In this document: positions 23,423 to 35,901 of the stretch, piece after piece | Numbering within the stretch: the first letter of the stretch is position 1 | Layout of the letters: the number at the start of each line of letters is the position of its first letter | NCBI GenBank assembly: GCA_004369045.1 | Contig: ML213518.1 | Location: 418,591-482,590, forward strand | Length of the DNA: 64,000 bases | DNA from: Heliocybe sulcata | Taxonomy: Eukaryota > Basidiomycota > Agaricomycetes > Gloeophyllales > Gloeophyllaceae | Reading direction: 5' to 3' | Notes under the pieces: model-generated | Database searches by the model: none | What the model was told of the DNA's origin: nothing | What the model saw: the letters and a program-made list of their open reading frames with translations, nothing else | Program-made: the position numbers and the translations under genes

Positions 23423-23682
23423 GCATGGGGGTAGTATGTCGTGCTGCTCAGGCTGAACCTGTACACTGGAGCCTTTGATCCTCGCTTTCCGCGCTTTTAG
23501 CCTTTGATGGCGGCTGGTGATTGTGCCAGAACAGTATCGATATCGTCTTCAGCTCCGTGTCCTCTTCAAGTAAGTTCGAGCGAGCGGATTGCTATGCAAG
23601 AGATTCGGTATTTATTCTGCGTGGATTCGCTGGTATAATATGTCGACTACCAGTTACGCCAGCGTCTACTTGTGTGCTCGCC

Positions 23683-25780
23683 ATGATAGACGTTATCCTC
23701 CCAGTGCTCCTTGCCGCTATAGTCTCTCTCCTAGTGAAGAGCCTATACCGTCCAAAAGTGCCACATCCGCCCGGTCCCAAAGGTTTGCCTGTGGTCGGTA
23801 ACGTACTGGACATGCCATCCGTGCATCCATGGGAGACCATTACGAAATGGGGAAGAACCTGGGGTAAAGCTATCTCATTCAGGGTACGGACATCATTGCT
23901 CACCTCGTTCGCGAAGGTGATATTGTATACGTCAACCTTCTGGGCCAGCCGATGGTATTCCTCAACTCGGTCAAGGCAGCTAATGACCTGCTCGAAAAGA
24001 AAAGCTTGATATACTCTGACCGGCCGTCTCTGCCCATGGCCTGCGACCTCGTGCACGCAGATTGGATGATAGGTCTGCACCGTTTTGGCGACGAGCATCG
24101 CGCCATGCGCAAGCTGGCGCATTCGTTTATGGGGACACGCGCGATCGCGGAACGGTTCGCGCCCTTTGTAGAACAGGAGACCGCGCGCTTCCTGAAGATG
24201 CTCCTGCGTAAGCCGGATGACTTTGCAGGGCTTATACGAAGGTTTGCCTATCAAGCTCCAGTCGTAAAATCAGAGTTGAATTTTCCATGCTCTGTAGGAC
24301 AGCTGGGGCCATTATTTTACGTGTGACATACGGCTACTCTCCCTGGGAGAGTGGGGATCCCTTGGTCGAATTGGTCGACAAAGTCATGTTACATTTCTCT
24401 ATCATGACTGCTCCCAAAGCGTTCCTTGTGGATATCTTCCCGATACGTGAGTTCTCGGCTTTCGTGGACTCATAAAGCCTGATCGAGTCCGTCCAGTGAA
24501 ATACATTCCTGCATGGTTCCCTGGCGCTCGCTTCAAGCGGCTAGCTGCGGAATATGCCCCCGGCTTTGTTGCTGTTGCTGAAGTTCCAATGACATACGTG
24601 AAGGAGCAAATGGTGCATAGACAGTCTTTTCATTCGTTCAGCCGTTGACCCTGTCTAGAGTGAAGGGACTGCCGGACCCTCCTTCGTCTCCGGTTTCTTG
24701 GAAGACGGTGACTTGACACCAGAGAAAGAAGATGTTGTGAAATGTGCCGCTGGTTCCATGTACGCCGGTAAGTCCTCGTTTGCTCCATCCAAGCCGAAGT
24801 CAAGCCTTCGCTGACATGTTCCTACAGGCGGTGCAGACACAGTGAGTCGCTATCTCTCAGAGGCTCAAGCATCCTGACTGTTTCGCTTTCATTCAGACAG
24901 TCTCCTCCGTCATGACTTTCTTCCTCGCCATGACTTTGTACCCGGACGCCCAAAAGAAAGCGCAGGACGAAATCGACGCGTTAATAGGATCCGATCGACT
25001 ACCTGTCTTAAAAGACAGAGACCGCCTCCCGTATGTCAATGCTCTGGTAAAGGAAGTCTACCGATGGCATCCTATCGCGCCCCTCGGTAAATCTTACATA
25101 TGTAGGCAGACCATCGCGACTGATACGCCACATCCCAGGCCTTCCGCACACGCTATCGCAAGATGACGTACACGACGGCTACTTCATACCCAAGGGCACG
25201 ATTGTCGTAGCCAACATCTGGTACGCATGGTTATGCTCGTAGTCGCCATAACGGTACCTGACGGAGCTTAAAGGGGATTCCTCCATGACCCTGACGCTTA
25301 CAAGGACCCTGCACACTTCAACCCTGACAGATTCATGGGCAGCAAGCCCGAAACAGATCCTGTGGATGTCGTCTTCGGGTTCGGTAGGCGGTAAGTGCCA
25401 CGATACACTCTCCGCGGGCATGGGATTTCTAAGCGAACCCGGACATTCCATCTAGGATATGCCCAGGCAAGAGTGCGTTCTTATTGCCTACCACAGGAGC
25501 TGATCGTAATACCAGGGAGATACCTCGCCGAACAGTCCGTCTGGCTGTCCTGTGCAATGACGTTAGCGGCCTTCTCAATATCCAAGGCTGTACGTCCCGA
25601 CGGCTCAGTCATCGAGCCGGAAGTCGACTTCTCCAGTGAAATCATTAGGTGAGCAGAGAGCTGTTCAGATGTCCGTCAGAAATGAGATACTAAGAGTGTT
25701 ACAGCCATGCCAAACCGTTCCAGTGTGCTATCAGCCCGCGTTCAAAGTCTGCCGAGGCCATTGTACTCGGCATTCAATGA
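23683..25780 (+). CDS. Cytochrome P450 monooxygenase, paralogue A
   Basis: Starts [20 protein letters not shown] (membrane anchor) and then has the Pro-rich hinge [14 protein letters not shown]. Later landmarks: [26 protein letters not shown], the I-helix [22 protein letters not shown], the K-helix KEVYRWHP (ExxR), NPDRFMG, and the heme loop FGFGRRICPGRYLAE. The axial-Cys segment sits on an 11-nt exon (25456-25466) whose downstream intron starts with GC (GCAAGA) instead of GT. The C-terminus reads [15 protein letters not shown]. It belongs to a large basidiomycete group often annotated as O-methylsterigmatocystin oxidoreductase-like; that name is not evidence of aflatoxin chemistry. Two close paralogues are present in this window. 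Confidence 0.92.
25456..25466 (+). other. 11-nt micro-exon with the heme cysteine codon (P450 A)
   Basis: GATATGCCCAG between a TCTAG acceptor and a non-canonical GCAAGA donor; supplies Ile-Cys-Pro of the FGFGRRICPGR heme loop. Confidence 0.85.
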
Positions 25781-26196
25781 CTGCAGTGGACTAGAGTTTT
25801 GTTCTATGGGCAGCATGTGGAATTGCTGCGACGAACACGGTAGTAATGATGGTCACAATACCCGAACCAGTCGCTGGACAGTATGAGGATAAATTTCTCG
25901 ATTCTCTCTTCCCATCGTCCACGGCGACGAAGAGCAAGCTGACTGAGCCTTTCTTGCAGCAAGCGAGTGATTTGGGAACACGTCCGGCACCAGCGACGCG
26001 CCTTTGAATGTGAAAGGCACTGGTCACGTGATCGTTTCTCCGTCTGCAGGAGCTGTCTATTATAGAAGACTTGAAACGGATGGACAACTCAGTCGCACAA
26101 TATGTCAAATAATACAGTTTATTCTAAAGCCTCGTACTCATTAAATAGCGTCAAAGACATCACGATCAAGCACCAGCAGTACTACTCCACACTCTC
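25781..26196. other. Convergent intergenic region
   Basis: Lies between the 3' ends of P450 A and the MscS-like channel. No gene seen. Confidence 0.5.
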
Positions 26197-28977
26197 CTAT
26201 AGACCGTCCACCCTCCTGAACACATTCGTATCGCTATTAATGCTCCTCGTCGGAGCGCGTAACATGAACTCGCTGCCCTGGAAGCTCCCCGCATTCCCGA
26301 GATTCGCATCCCGGCTGCCCATCCGCGCCGGCCCTCGCCCTTGCGGTGGCAAGTTCAAATTCGACGAGCTATTGCCGTTGGCGCTGTAGGGTGTACCCCG
26401 TGGCATCAGAACAGGCTGTACAGGCATCGAATATTTCATATCGAGCTCCTCCAATGTAGTCTTCAGGAACCGCATGAACGCCGTACGGCGGACCCATCGG
26501 CCTCCCCAGTCTTGCCAGTTAGGGCGGTCTAAAGGCGCCCAGAACAACGTCAGGGATGATCGAGGCTTATAGTCGCTGTATACTCACGTTCCAACGCGAT
26601 GATTAGGTAGATAGCGTTCTGATACTCCATCTTATCAATGTGAACACCACAGCCCGACCACTCGCGGTTATTTTGCTGAATGTAGTTATTGATGCGCTGT
26701 CGGAGCTGCTCGATAGCCTCCAGTGGCGTGTCGTATGAGACCATCAGATTGGTTGTCTCCCACCTGTGATGCGTTATTCGTCAATAATGACAGATCATCA
26801 GCAGATAGCGTCAATGGGCGGAACCTACATAGAGTTACTGCGGCGCATGTTGTGCACCAGTTTCGCAGAGGTTAGTAGCGTGTTCGGAGCAATGATCTCT
26901 TGCCCATCCACCCGACGGAACGTCGTCGAGAAAAGACCAAACTCGCGCACAAACAGCGGCTGAGGATACGACGTCACCATCCGCCTCTATCGCAGAGACT
27001 GTTCCACAACGCACCTGATCATCAATCATCACAAGATCCCCAACATCAAATACATGGGTGGAGAAGATAAAGATCAACTGCAACATTCATTTTAGCACAA
27101 GGCATCTGCGATGCGCGTATCAACCTAGACTCACCGACTCAAACAACAACTGCGCCGAATGCCCGAAGATGAACGAAAATCCAAGTATAATCGTCGCGAG
27201 AGGGACCAGGCTCGACAGCGTATCCTTCCGATTGAAGATGAGCAAACAGATGAAGAAAATGACCACCAGCGCGATGGCAATCAAGACCGCGTCGAGCTTC
27301 GCTACAATAGAGCCAACGTCCTGAAATGCCACCCACACCGTCAGTCGAAGCCCACACACTTAGAAAGGGGAGGGGACCTTCAAACTGGAGACCAGCGCCT
27401 TGCGCTCGCGGTATATCCGTTGCACGGCTTCGCGCATCTCCTTCTTCGTGATGTCGCCGTTGCCGTCTTTGTCAAAGAGCGCGAACGCAGCTTGCTACGA
27501 AGCGGCGCGACATCAGCAGTCGCTCGGCCAGTGACGTCAGAATTGCACTTACCGCCTCGACCGTCGTCGGGAAATACGGGTAGAAATCTAGAGTAACCGT
27601 AGCTAAGCAGAGCGAACGCAGCCTCAACGGGGACACGCACCCTCGACAAGCAGATAGTCCCTGGGTGGGTCCGCGAAACTCAGCGCGCTGAACAACTTCC
27701 TCGCCAGCTTGCGCGCGGAATACAAGCTCCCGACATCGCGATTCAACTTGGAGTCCTTCAGCGCCACCTGGCCGATCGCACCGCTGATCTGGTCCACCAC
27801 GACCGACGCGATCGCCTTCTTCCGGCGTGCCTTGGCATCCGCCCTCTTCACCTTCTTCTCCGTGTGGCTGTGAGTGTGCGGGTGGCTCCTGCCCTTCTCT
27901 TTCTCGACTGGGGAGGACGGCACCGAGTTCTTCCCGCTGAGCTTAGAGCCCAGACCCAAGAGATCAAGCGAGTTGCGTCGGGTCGTAGGGGCAGATGTTG
28001 GCACCGAACCAGGACCCGGACTCTTGTGGCCCCTGCGACCGTAGTTCGAGCGCCGATACACGGCGGGCTGCGCGTTCGAGAGCCGGTCCAGTGCCTTCAA
28101 GCCGAGTCGGTTCTCCGTGAGGCGCTCGGCGAGGGCCTTTTGGTGGAAGTTGATGGCCACAAAGCGGAGGAAGACTTTCTCGACGAGGAGGAGGATGCCT
28201 GCGGCGAAGAGAGCCTGCATCACGCGGTTGACGACGACCCAGTAGTTCCCCGGAGGGCGGTAGGTCACCCGGAGGACCGAGAGGGAGATCCAAGCCCATG
28301 TTATGTCCAGTGCGAGCTTGATCCAGGCGGCCACCGCAAGCGTGAGCTAAGTAGACGTCAGTACAAGACCGAACACACGTAACATAGACACGCACCTCGA
28401 TTTGAGTCTGCAGCCGCTCGATGGAGCCGCCAAAGAGCACAATGAGCCACATGAGGAACCTCGGCACATAGTCGACGACCAAGTACGTCCCGCAGCCAGC
28501 AGCCCAGACGATGGACAGCCAGAGCGACCACATGTGGACGTGCGGCTCGGCGACGCTGCTGCGGAAGCGCAACTCGAAGACGAGCAGGGGGGCAATGAGG
28601 AGACCGGCACCCAATGCACCGACGAGCAGCACTCGGATGAATCTTGCAAGCTTCATGTAGGCGAGCCATATGGCCCGCCCCCGCCTGGCCTTTGTTTTCT
28701 CTTTCGCCTCCTTCTCGCCTTCCTCCTCGTCCTCTTCCTCCCAGTCGAACTCGTCTGACGAGTTCGTCGCTGTCGTGTCGCTGGCCGAGTCTGCCGTCAA
28801 ATGCGAGTCATGGAGTTCGTCGTCGTTGAGATGGACCTCGCCTGCCCTCCCAGACGCAAGCGTGGTCTCCTTTGAAGCGGAATTTTCGTCAGACCTCCTG
28901 GCTGCAGCGTAGTCGTGCTCCTTGGGCCGTGCAATGTCAGACAAAGGAACTTCCTCGTTCCGCGCTACGCCAGCCAT
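26197..28977 (-). CDS. EF-hand mechanosensitive ion channel, MscS family (Msy1/Msy2-like)
   Basis: The long N-terminus is polar and has an acidic run (FDWEEEDEEEGEKE). Four or more membrane segments follow (VLLVGALGAGLLIAPLLVF, LWLSIVWAAGCGTYLVVDYV, LALDITWAWISL, VMQALFAAGILLLV). A cytosolic loop with basic and Ser-rich sequence leads to an EF-hand, AAFALFDKDGNGDITKKEM, which has a complete 12-residue calcium loop. The MscS core then follows: VLIAIALVVIFFICLLIF, ATIILGFSFIFGHSAQLLFESLIFIF, and VFDVGDLV. The start is MAGVARNEEVPL. In fission yeast, related Msy1 and Msy2 sit in ER and nuclear-envelope membranes and limit calcium rises during hypo-osmotic shock. Several introns; the C-terminal tail is Asn/Ser-rich. 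Confidence 0.93.
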
Positions 28978-29923
28978 AGTCGACGTCGAGAGCAAGAGCG
29001 TCCCAGCTTCTTGATGTCGTGCACGTCGTCAAGGTCGTTTGACAGCTATTGACAGATTGGGGGCAACCTCATTTAACTGGCGGGGAAGATGACGTCGGGG
29101 GGTACCAGAATTTAGACATAACTCAGTATGGAAATATATATGTTTTGCGGAGCTCGAATCTGGTTCTACCCTAAGCTTCAATCTGCAGTTATTGCACTTC
29201 ACGCGCAGTCACTTTGCTTTCTACCTCATCGTCTTTAACAGGTACTATGGCGGCGGTATTGGCAGGAAACTCCTTCTGCGCATTGCCACTCATCAACGAA
29301 CCGAACTGGTGGTAGCTTATACACGGCCGTAGCCAGATTCATCTCAAAGAAGCCACATACGCGAAGAGCTGTAACCGGCGATAACCTTTCGACGAAAATT
29401 CGGCGATCCCATCCTGAACGAGTATTTGAATCAGCGCTGGCTCGTTGTTAACGTTCATGTCCTGCTGCAGCTGCGCTTGACGCTTATGGCGGTGTGCAGG
29501 AGTGCCGTATTCCTCACGGCAGACCAACAATCTCCCCGTACATAGCGCACGCAGGTCCCACATCAAACTCGGGATTTCAGCACGTCATCATGCACCTATG
29601 CACCACTCCAAGATGAAGAATCGTGGCCGAAAGTTACGTCCATATTCCTGCTAGACACTGCTTCAAGAACAATCCACTTCCGGTCTCCTCAATTGGTCCG
29701 ATGGTAAGCTGTGCTATCACGTACCTGATACGGTGCCAATTACCCACTCTGACATGTCTGTTTTTAGAGGACGTCCGTCATTGGCCTCGAGGTCTGCTAC
29801 GTGGTACCGCCCCAAACTTTGTATTAGTACAGCTCAGGGACTCTCCTGTATACGCCTCTCTGTCCCTTTCGCGCTATAAAGGATAACGAGGAATTTAATC
29901 TCACTCCCCGACGCTCTTATATA
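28978..29923. promoter_or_regulatory. Divergent promoter between the MscS-like and Tvp38-like genes
   Basis: 946 bases between two head-to-head membrane-protein genes. No supported gene. A TATAAA box at 29875-29880 lies 44 bases before the Tvp38-like start. Confidence 0.5.
29875..29880 (+). promoter_or_regulatory. TATA box of the Tvp38-like gene
   Basis: TATAAA, 44 bases upstream of the ATG at 29924. Confidence 0.45.
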
Positions 29924-31372
29924 ATGCCTACTGGGTACACTCCTGTACATGATGGTTCGGATCTCGATGCCTACCCTTTGCCTGCCTATCCAAATGCAAT
30001 GCAAGGAAGGCAACCCGATCCTATTGACCGTAACCGCACACCGAGTCCAACGCCCAGCGAACGTGAAGCGCTCGAAACGAATAATCTCATCAATTGGAAG
30101 AAATACAAAGACCTCAGCTACTGGAAGGAAGGCAAACATATCTGTATGTGGTTATGACACTGCGGGTGGCTCGTGCTAAGGTGGACTGTGCGGATAGGGC
30201 TCCTTGTCCTAGTAGTGGTGTTAGTGGTGATCGTAATCCTGTCCACTATTTTCCACACCCAAATTGTCAACTGGCTACAACCACTTGCAAGATGGATGCA
30301 CGAGTGAGCGCTTGTCTCTCGTTGGCCGGCGGAAAGGAGTCTCATTCGTTGTTAAAAGCCTACCAGCGGGCTTCCTAATCCCCATCGCAATATTCTTTGT
30401 AATTTCATTCCCACCGGTACGTGCCCTGCACCTTTCAAAGTAAGGGAATTTTTATTCACGGTAGGGATAGCTTTTCGGCCATGAAATCCTAGCTGTCCTT
30501 TGCGGCCTCGTCTGGGGCCTCGGCCCCGGCTTCGCCATCGTTGCGGCAGGGACACTCGTAGGAGAATGGGGAAACTATTTGTATGTCTGATACATATGGG
30601 AGACATATTAGACCCTCGAGGACTCACATGTGACACAGCACATTTAGGTTCTGCTGCAGAGCACGAGCAAAGAAAATTGAGAAGAGCAAGATTGCATATG
30701 CCGCACTGGCCAAGGCTATTCGGGACGGTGGCTTTGTATTCGTTGTGATAGCGAGGTATAGCGTCATACCTGGACATCGTAAGTGCCATATTATTTATGA
30801 GCTCCGTAAGATCAATGAAGATTGTCTGAATCGTTCTCCAAAGTCACGACAGCTCTATTCTCCACATGCGGCATCGGATTCCTTGTTTTCACTGCCGCTG
30901 CCATCCTCTCGCTGCCGAAACAATTCATTACAGTCTACATGGGTACAATCTTAGAACAGAGCCAAAATGGTGAAGTTGCTCCTATTGCCATAATCCCCAC
31001 TACATTGACTTTAGAACAACAGGGTCGACGAGCTCACACTCAAAACTTATCAGTGCGCTCGTGATAGTTGTTACCACTATTGTCACCATGCTCGCAATGC
31101 GGTACATGCGTCCGAGGATCGCGAAAGCGAAACAGGAGATAGTATACACTCGTCGGAAGGCTCGGTTCGTTCCCTCTCGTTGGACGTGTTCTTCTCCCCT
31201 TGACTTGTCTATATGCAGCCAAAACCGCATGTCGCCTTCTAGAAACAGCGAGGATACATATGTCGGTGAGCCCAGTCCCAAGCCGGGATCGGACGGTTTC
31301 ACTGTCACAGTGAGGCCTCCGTCGCCAGTATATCACGAGGAGCACCCTGAAGCCGTCTTAAATATGGCATAA
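29924..31372 (+). CDS. Tvp38/DedA (SNARE-associated, VTT domain) Golgi membrane protein
   Basis: A cytosolic N-terminus (MPTGYTPVHDGSDLDAYPL, then INWKKYKDLSYWKEGKHI) leads to a hydrophobic helix LLVLVVVLVVIVILSTIF. The VTT-type core follows: ILAVLCGLVWGLGPGFAIVAAGTLVGEWGNY, FRFCCRARAKKIEKSKIAYAAL, and FVFVVIARYSVIPGH, i.e. the conserved re-entrant loop and R-[YF]-S-x-x-P motif. It ends with one or two more helices (LISALVIVVTTIVTMLAM) and a polar tail. Yeast Tvp38 is in Tlg2-containing Golgi/endosome vesicles; DedA-type proteins are linked to lipid transport and scrambling. At least six short introns. The gene is divergent from the MscS-like channel. Confidence 0.87.
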
Positions 31373-31527
31373 TATATATGTACTTACTACTGTACAATAA
31401 GTTCCGTACTCCCTGCTTTGTCTTCATTCATTTTTGGAATTTATTTATTGTCCAGAGGGCAATGCTTTATTACGGACCTAACATACAACTTTGCGCAATA
31501 GCTGTTTATGACCAGTACCGCATTGTA

Positions 31528-33669
31528 CTACTTAATTTCATCTTGAGCCAGGATTAATAAACGAGCAGCGTCTGATCTAGGCGTTATGGAGCATTGGAAG
31601 GGAACAGGATGGCTTAGGAAGATCAATGCCGATGAGCGACCAGTACTGAGAAAACATGACATTCGCATCCGACGTACCTGATCGTATTGTTCGTGAAATC
31701 TACAGTGGGTTCGATTGCATTGCCTGAAGAGTCTGTGGGCTTTCGAATAGCGAAAACAGCCAGTGACATTGCACAGGACAGCCAGACAGAGGACCATGCC
31801 AAGTGACGCCCTAGCAGGGCGCTCAACGACGGAGGATTAGATGAAGTAGCTGGAAACAACCTACCGGGACATAGCCTACCATGAATTATGTGGGATAGGT
31901 GTCATTGCACCAAAGCTTATACCAGAGGGAGGCACCTACCTTCTTCCGAACCCGAAACAGTACTCCCGAGGGTCCTGTTCCGGATGGCTTCCCAGAAATC
32001 TCTCCGGCTTGAACACCATGGGGTCTGTGTATAACTTGGCATCATGCAGGAATCCCCTGGTATAGTCCGGTTGAGCGACTATTTGTCTGGATCCTCGCGT
32101 AGAATACACACCAGATATTCGCGATAACTGCAGTGCCTTTGGGAATGAAATATCCCTTGTAGACGTTGTCTTCCTTTACACAATGCGGAATACCTGAACC
32201 GGTAATTCAAGTAGGCATTTAGGAAGATGAGAGATAGCTTACCGAGAGGTGCAACCGGATGCCAGCGAAGAACTTCCTTCACCAAGGCCTCGACATAGGG
32301 GAGTTGTCCCATATCTGCTGAGCAGGGTAGACGGCCATTACCAATGATTGCATCAATTTCAGCTTGTGCTTTCTTTTGCGCCTCCGGGTACAGCATCATT
32401 AACAACAAAAATGTCTCGATAGAGGAAACGGTCTGCGTAGGAAAGACAAAGATCAATGGACGGGCACTGTCATCGTCGGAATCCGACTGACGGTGTCAGC
32501 ACCTCCTACGGATAAAGCAGTCAGAGATAAAATCGGGGGAATTGTGTATTGCAGGCGTACCTCCGTACATTGCGGCGGCTGCCCATTTGATCGTATAGTC
32601 TTGTTCCGCAGTTAGATCTTGGTCTTCGAGACAATTACGCACAAATGATGACGAAGCGTCACCTCTGGCCTACAGAGACCGGCACTCAGCATTCACGCCA
32701 AGCTATCCGATCTCGCAGACACCTACCATCTGTTCTTTAACGTAACTTAATGGAGCGATGACAGCGTCTTCAAGGCACTGGGCCCATTCGGAAGCAATTC
32801 TTTTGAATTTTGCACCGGGGAACCAAGAAGGGATATACTTTACTGCAGATCAAATGTTGATGAACCAAGAGTTGCATCCAAACTTTGGTACTTACGAGCG
32901 GGGACGATATCGACCAAGAAGGCCCCTGGAACCGACATGACGGAGAACTGTTCCATGACCTGATCAATCTGTTGGACTAGAAGATCGCCGCGCTCCTGCG
33001 GTTCATAGCCATAGGTAGCTCGAAGAATAATACCACCAGCGGTCCTAGAGAGATTGCCACAATGTTTGTACTGAGCAAAGGAACATTAGTGACTTCACCG
33101 ACCTTCGAATGGCTTCCACAAACTGGGGCGGGTCGTTAAGAACGCTTTTCAGAAAGGTTTTCACTTCATGCTCCTCTATGGGAGCCAGCTGATCCGCGCT
33201 AGAGTGGGTACCCATAAAGGAGTGTATCAGCTTCCGCCTGGCCTTAAACTCGTCTCCAAATTGAATCAACGCAAGCGTCTTCGCCCAGCCCACGAGTTCC
33301 GAAGCCATAGGGAGAACTGGCCGGTCCGAGTAAATAAGGCTCTTTTTGTCCAGCAGCTCATAAGCAACCTGAGGTGAGTTTAAGAATATGAAGCGATTCG
33401 CCAGTACATGGAGATAGACAATATCGCCTTCACATGTGACATCAGTTATGCGAAACCATGCGCAAAGGCAGGACGATACCGTATATCTCACCCCAATGTG
33501 CGATGGTCTGCCATATGCGCTCCGAGGGCATGTCGAGGGCATTTCCAATAATCGGGAATCCTTTAGGACCTGGTGGATATGGCGTCGAGTCCCGGATCCT
33601 GAGCTGTAGAAGTAAGAACAATCCTAGAAGGCCTAATACGACGTCGAGAATAGTCAGTGAGTATGGCAT
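31528..33669 (-). CDS. Cytochrome P450 monooxygenase, paralogue B
   Basis: Starts [21 protein letters not shown] (membrane anchor), then [20 protein letters not shown]. Other landmarks: [46 protein letters not shown], the I-helix [41 protein letters not shown] (ExxR), [14 protein letters not shown], and the heme loop FGFGRRLCPGRHLA. The C-terminus is [22 protein letters not shown]. As in paralogues A and C, the heme Cys lies on an 11-nt exon (31865-31875). The exon chain is intact and all family motifs are present. Substrate unknown. It is on the opposite strand to A and C and lies tail to tail with the Tvp38-like gene, only 155 bases away. Confidence 0.92.
31865..31875 (-). other. 11-nt micro-exon with the heme cysteine codon (P450 B)
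   Basis: GCTATGTCCCG on the minus strand, flanked by 64- and 54-base GT-AG introns; supplies Leu-Cys-Pro of FGFGRRLCPGR. Confidence 0.85.
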
Positions 33670-35901
33670 CGTGTACGCCTAGGGACCACGGCTCTCGGAT
33701 GCGTGGTTGAACGTTGCCCTGCTTTTTTAGCTGTTATGGACCCTCATGCCGTACTAAGACCATGGCATGTCGGGTCCGAGATGGGTCCGACTTCCGAGCG
33801 TAAGCTTTCCTCATTTAGCGTGGGTATGAACCAGCTGAGCTTGGCGTATACCCCTTCGAATGGCTGCTCGACCGTCAGCTAATCGGCGAAGCCGTGATGA
33901 CCGCGAAGGCAATGGAGAACTGTTAAGGGTTAGAACATCCTCGAGCTCTGCATCCGAAGTCCAATACGGGAGCCAGAGTCAGTATGCCATCCATCGTGCC
34001 TGCCGTCCAATGCAATAAGCAAGATAGCCACTAAATTCGCATGGCCAGGTGCTTTTGCAAGTCTGATAGTGCGGAGAAGAAGTGCGGAGAAGAAGAAAGA
34101 CGCTTCGCCACCAGTATGCCACCGCCACTCCGGCCAAATAAGCCACACCGGGAAGGGTCCCGCTGTCTTCCCGCAATTCAGCCTAGAGTGCCCTTCTTAG
34201 GCTGTCTTGGTCATTGAAAGGCTGGTTAGGTAGCTAGCCTTTGTGGCAGGATGTCTTTCATGGTACGCATGAAGCTTGTATGCCAAGGTCACGCTCCTAT
34301 TGTCCCCGGCGAGCACGTAACGATATACCGGAGTGTTCGATATCCGTGATAGGTCAACGAGCCTCGCATTGGTCTCGTCTGCTCCGGTGTATAGTCTATG
34401 TAAGGCCGTAGGTACTATCGGCAGTCAATCTTACATGCCATGTCTGCTGACGTCCTCGTTCCGCATGTTATTTTCCTTGCCGGCTCGGCGTCGACCTCGC
34501 TCCGCTGGATGAAGCGCATAGGGATACCAGAACATGGGAACCATTACTAGTCTGTGGTCATTATATATGCTCTACGAAGTAACTCCGAGGCGACTCTCGT
34601 GGGGGATCCTTCTCGGTAATGGACGTTGGACAAGATTGATGAATGTGAGCTCACGTCGCCATCCAAGCGTTTGCCTCCTGATTCCGAAATTCTACTTGCA
34701 GCATACTATAGTGGCTCATGCAGAGCCTACAATCGGCAAGCAAGAAGGGTGACAGGACAGCAGTCTGATCAGGTATCCGCCGCTGACCAGAACGCCGTCA
34801 CCTAAACTCCCTCGCCCCTCAGAGCTAATGCAACTAGTCCCTTCATACCTGCTGTAGATATGTGCCGCTCTCCAGCATTAAATGACGGCTCCCTAATATC
34901 GGATACACCCCCTCGGTCGGCCTCGTTCACAGCGTCTTGGTACCCCGCCTTCCTCTCTGGGTTAAAGTACCCGCATGTCCGCGGCAACAGCACTCGTGGA
35001 GAGTCGTCTATGGAATCTTGAATCAATAAGTCGCCTTGCTAGGGAACTCTACTGTTACGCTGCTGAACCAACGTCGGACGAACCTGGTGCCGTCGCCAAG
35101 TTCATTACAGCAATGTACTCCCGCCTCCGTGGCGCCTCGTACAAGTGGATTGCGAAAGCCCTTTTGAGACTCTTGTATAGTGGATGTCTCATCACTTCAA
35201 CAGGATCCTATGGACATGCTATCCGCGTTCAATCTAAGCTCATTCACTGGCGACATTTGCGCTGAAGGCCTGTTTACATTTGGAGGCATGAAGGCTTGCA
35301 TCAATGTCCTCTTGGATGATCCGCGGCCGACACCCTCGAGATGCTCTATCCCTTGGTGGCGTGCTCTAGCTTTGCTCTATGGACCGGAAATGCCGCCCAG
35401 GGTTTACTGAATATCTCGTACGGCCGTGTTGTTCAGGCCTTAGAAGTCGGGAGATCCGCGGATACTGATCCAGTGCATCGACTACTGCAGGTAATCACAT
35501 TCGTCATTGTAGCGCTTATTGTCTGCATCCAAACTTACTGACATGTGCCGCAAGGATTGCTTTGCTGTGCAGCTATAGCCCTAGCCATCGCGGATGCAAG
35601 GTAGACGCTCGTCTAGGTGGAAACCATCTATTACATGATGTGCAATATTAATGTCTGTAGGATTCGCACCAACTGATTCAGGTGTGAAATCACGCCTCGT
35701 GTATGCGCGTGAGCTCGTCTATCTACTGGGAATGATAATAAGCTAATACATCGATGTCGTAAACGTGGATAGCATACTGGTACATACAAGGTGAGGAGCG
35801 TCGACATACGAGCATAATTGGGATAACGCATGGTAAAATCAGGATAACATGAAGTCGCCGCAAAGGATATACCGAAGCAATTACAGATGCAAGATTATGC
35901 A
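33670..35901. other. 2.2-kb region without a confident gene
   Basis: Short open frames only. A minus-strand frame at 34802-35026 and plus-strand frames at 35180-35541 look somewhat protein-like, but no start, exon chain or family motif could be fixed. A 13-base tandem repeat (GTGCGGAGAAGAA twice) occurs near 34068-34095. Confidence 0.45.

Noticed and set aside
22337-23478. Long open frames of 290-375 codons across the N run on both strands
   Set aside because: They exist only because N codons are not stops; the flanking sequence is transposon inverted repeat.
35180-35541. Possible small exons on the plus strand
   Set aside because: Frames change without clear splice sites and no family is recognised.
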